A DNA stretch of 26,096 nucleotides from Geobacter sp. UBA5735 (GTDB lineage: Bacteria; Desulfobacterota; Desulfuromonadia; Geobacterales; Geobacteraceae): NCBI GenBank assembly GCA_002419385.1, contig DIFZ01000041.1:1-26096 (forward strand), given 5' to 3'. Under the pieces are notes generated by a model that worked only from the letters and a program-made list of their open reading frames with translations, ran no database searches and was not told where the DNA came from. The position numbers were made by a program, and so were the translations under genes. Below, in pieces: positions 24,021 through 26,096 of the stretch; the stretch's first letter is position 1; the number at the start of each line of letters is the position of its first letter.

Positions 24021-25049
24021 ATGGAATCAAGACGACTGCCCGCGGAATGGGAAGAGCAGGACGGCGTGCTGCTGGCCTGGCCACACGAGAACACGGACTG
24101 GAAAGATCACCTCCATCTCGTGGAACCGGTCTTCTGCGAAATCGCCGCAACCATCAGCCGCTTCGAGCGGGTCCTCATCCTCGCACCGCAACGGGAACCG
24201 GTAACGGAACAGCTGCACCGGGCCCGCGCCTCGATGGAGAGCATCTCAATCTGGGACCTTGACACCAACGACACCTGGACCCGCGACTACGGCCCTATAA
24301 CCGTTCATGACAACGGCAGTCCGCTGCTGCTGGATTTCTCCTTCAACGGCTGGGGGCTCAAGTTCCCCGCCGACCAGGACAACCAGGCGAGCAGAAGGCT
24401 CCACGACCTGGGAGCATTGGGCAGCACACCGATCGAGACCGTCGGCCTCGTCCTCGAAGGCGGGAGCATCGAGAGCGACGGCACGGGAACGCTTCTGACC
24501 ACGGCGGAATGCCTGCTGGGCCCCAACCGCAACCCCCAGTTCGGCCGGCGGCAGCTCGAGGAGGAACTTTCCCGACACCTGGGCGCAGCCCGTTACCTCT
24601 GGCTGCACCACGGCTTCCTGGCCGGCGACGACACCGATTCCCACATCGACACGCTGGCCCGCCTCTGCCCGGACGACACCATACTCCACGTGCTGTGCGA
24701 CGATGTGGATGATATCCATTTCGAACCGCTGCAGGCCATGGCAACCGAACTGGAAAACTTCAGGAACCGGGACGGCAGACCCTATCGCCTTGTGCCCCTG
24801 CCTTGGCCCTCGGCCCGTTTCGATGGAGACGGCAACCGGCTGCCAGCCACCTATGCCAACTTTCTCGTCATCAACGGAGCAGTGCTGGTTCCCACCTATC
24901 AGGACGCAAGCGACTCTGTCGCCCTGGATGTCGTCCGGTCGGCATTTCCCGGCCGGGATGTGATCGGCATCGACTGCCTGCCGCTGATCCTGCAGCATGG
25001 TTCGCTCCATTGTGTCACCATGCAGATACCCAAAGGAGTTTTGCCGTGA
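24021..25049 (+). CDS. aguA: Agmatine deiminase
   Basis: The enzyme hydrolyses agmatine to N-carbamoylputrescine and ammonia, the first of two steps from arginine-derived agmatine to putrescine. From the ATG at 24021 it is 342 residues, typical for the peptidylarginine-deiminase-like family. Marks are AEWEEQDGVLLAWPHE, NDTWTRDYGP, EGGSIESDG, the His/Asp region DTDSHIDTLAR and the catalytic Cys in GSLHCVTMQIP close to the end. No strong ribosome site is seen at this start; an in-frame TTG at 23985 is less likely. The stop overlaps the aguB GTG start by four bases (GTGA). It is divergent from yacG, and the 252-base gap should hold both promoters. Confidence 0.93.
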   Translation: MESRRLPAEWEEQDGVLLAWPHENTDWKDHLHLVEPVFCEIAATISRFERVLILAPQREPVTEQLHRARASMESISIWDLDTNDTWTRDYGPITVHDNGSPLLLDFSFNGWGLKFPADQDNQASRRLHDLGALGSTPIETVGLVLEGGSIESDGTGTLLTTAECLLGPNRNPQFGRRQLEEELSRHLGAARYLWLHHGFLAGDDTDSHIDTLARLCPDDTILHVLCDDVDDIHFEPLQAMATELENFRNRDGRPYRLVPLPWPSARFDGDGNRLPATYANFLVINGAVLVPTYQDASDSVALDVVRSAFPGRDVIGIDCLPLILQHGSLHCVTMQIPKGVLP

Positions 25050-25921
25050 ACGTAGCCCTGGTGCAGCAGAGCTGCAGCAATAACAAAGCCGCAAACCTTG
25101 AAAAGAGCCTGAGCGGAGTCCGCCGGGCCGCCGCTGAAGGTGCGAGCCTGGTCGTCCTCCAGGAACTCCATGCCGGTCCCTATTTCTGCCAGACCGAGGA
25201 CACCGGCAAATTCGAGCTCGCCGAACCGATTCCGGGGCCCACGAGCGAGCTGCTGGCATCGGTGGCGAAAGAATGCGCCATCGTAATCGTCGCGTCACTC
25301 TTCGAACGGCGCGCTCCCGGTCTCTACCACAATACGGCGGTGGTCCTCGAAAAGGACGGGAGCATCGCGGGTTTCTACCGCAAGATGCACATTCCCGACG
25401 ACCCAGGCTTTTACGAGAAATTCTACTTCACCCCCGGCGACCTGGGCTTCGAGCCGGTCGACACTTCTGTCGGCAGGCTGGGAGTCCTGGTATGCTGGGA
25501 TCAGTGGTACCCGGAAGCGGCACGGCTCATGGCCCTGGCCGGCGCGGAACTGCTCATCTATCCCACGGCAATCGGCTGGGACCCCAACGATATGGTCGAT
25601 GAACAGGCCCGCCAGCGGGAGGCATGGATAACCATCCAGCGATCCCATGCCGTAGCCAACGGCATACCGGTCATAAGCGTCAACCGGGTGGGATTCGAAC
25701 CATGCCCTGACGGACAGGGAAACGGCATCAGGTTCTGGGGCAGCAGCTTTGTCGCGGGCTGCCAGGGAGAACTGCTTTCCCAGGCCGGAACCGACCGGGA
25801 AGAAATGCTCACGGTCACGATTGACACGGCCCGGAGCGAAAACGTGCGGCGCATCTGGCCGTTCCTGCGCGACCGGCGCATCGACTGCTACCAGGACCTG
25901 CTCAAACGGTACCGGGATTGA
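25046..25921 (+). CDS. aguB: N-carbamoylputrescine amidase
   Basis: This nitrilase-superfamily enzyme turns N-carbamoylputrescine into putrescine, CO2 and ammonia, completing the route started by aguA. The 291-residue protein starts at a GTG (MNVALVQQSC) with AAAGGAG about 7 bases upstream inside aguA. The catalytic triad is visible: E40 in VLQELHAGPYFCQ, K113 in YRKMHIPDDPGFYEK and C150 in VLVCWDQWYPEAARL. The frame is open upstream to 24803 but that part overlaps aguA in another phase and is rejected. The four-base overlap implies translational coupling. Confidence 0.94.
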   Translation: MNVALVQQSCSNNKAANLEKSLSGVRRAAAEGASLVVLQELHAGPYFCQTEDTGKFELAEPIPGPTSELLASVAKECAIVIVASLFERRAPGLYHNTAVVLEKDGSIAGFYRKMHIPDDPGFYEKFYFTPGDLGFEPVDTSVGRLGVLVCWDQWYPEAARLMALAGAELLIYPTAIGWDPNDMVDEQARQREAWITIQRSHAVANGIPVISVNRVGFEPCPDGQGNGIRFWGSSFVAGCQGELLSQAGTDREEMLTVTIDTARSENVRRIWPFLRDRRIDCYQDLLKRYRD

Positions 25922-26005
25922 TTCTCTTGCATTATTTCACTCCTCCCGCTATGATGTTTTACCTTCACTAAAACCCTTTTCGTGTTTTCGAATTGGACAC
26001 GAAAG

Positions 26006-26033
26006 GTTTCCGGATGGAAACGAGGATTTTTTT
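26006..26033 (+). terminator. Terminator candidate after aguB
   Basis: GTTTCC-ggat-GGAAAC is a 6-bp hairpin followed, after GAGGA, by seven Ts. A second hairpin TTTCGTGT/ACACGAAA (25978-26004) lies just upstream. The pair lies 57-112 bases beyond aguB and is the most likely end of that transcript. The rest of the tail to 26096 shows no gene. Confidence 0.5.
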
Positions 26034-26096
26034 GTCCTGGCTAGGAAACCAAGGGCTTGCGCGGAGGCGTACCTAGGAGCCTGTCGGGCTTGAACT

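Noticed and set aside
25691..25702. GGGATTCGAACC, resembling the T-arm of a tRNA on the minus strand
   Set aside because: It lies inside the conserved coding part of aguB, and no acceptor stem, D arm or anticodon arm can be built around it.
1..26096. CRISPR array, insertion sequence, phage or toxin-antitoxin genes
   Set aside because: No regularly spaced direct repeats, transposase motifs or phage-type proteins were seen on either strand.

Overview
The window is about 58% GC and looks chromosomal. It most resembles a strictly anaerobic Desulfuromonadia/Geobacter-Pelobacter type bacterium. The evidence is a soluble hndABCD-type [FeFe]-hydrogenase, a selenocysteine formate dehydrogenase, a PocR-GAF-GGDEF regulator, a PHP-family EndoQ-like nuclease, and a yacG-gltX-DUF4911-tldD run. 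Genus cannot be decided from sequence reading alone.

Positions 1-9500 (all genes on the minus strand) hold hydrogen/formate accessory functions. A major-facilitator carrier of the oxalate/formate antiporter type runs off the left edge. Next is fdhA, a 904-residue NAD-type formate dehydrogenase catalytic subunit. It appears as two open frames only because codon 355 is an in-frame TGA, which I read as selenocysteine with a SECIS-like hairpin directly behind it. An 857-base gap with an AT-rich core follows. Then comes the H-cluster maturation operon hydE-hydG-aspA-hydF, in which hydE/hydG and aspA/hydF overlap by four bases.

Positions 9537-13743 (minus strand) hold hndA-hndB-hndC-hndD, a four-subunit NAD(P)-linked, probably electron-bifurcating [FeFe]-hydrogenase. 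All H-cluster ligands are present. A strong terminator separates it from hydE. FdhA and HndD share closely similar NuoG-like N-terminal iron-sulfur modules, and no separate fdhB-type diaphorase lies beside fdhA. This suggests that formate and H2 may be exchanged through the HndA/HndC diaphorase.

Positions 13744-16966 form a looser region. It holds a long leader region with several inverted repeats upstream of hndA, a remnant of a small lipoprotein gene with apparent frameshifts, a small exported Tyr/His/Gly-rich protein, a 55-base imperfect palindrome, and a rhomboid-family membrane protease on the minus strand.

Positions 16967-26096 hold an EndoQ-like PHP nuclease (plus strand), a convergent PocR-GAF-GAF-GGDEF protein with a degenerate catalytic motif but an intact inhibitory site, and the minus-strand run yacG, gltX, DUF4911, tldD. 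The divergent plus-strand pair aguA-aguB converts agmatine to putrescine and is followed by a candidate terminator near the right edge. YacG (58 residues) is short and easily missed, but its zinc motif is clear.
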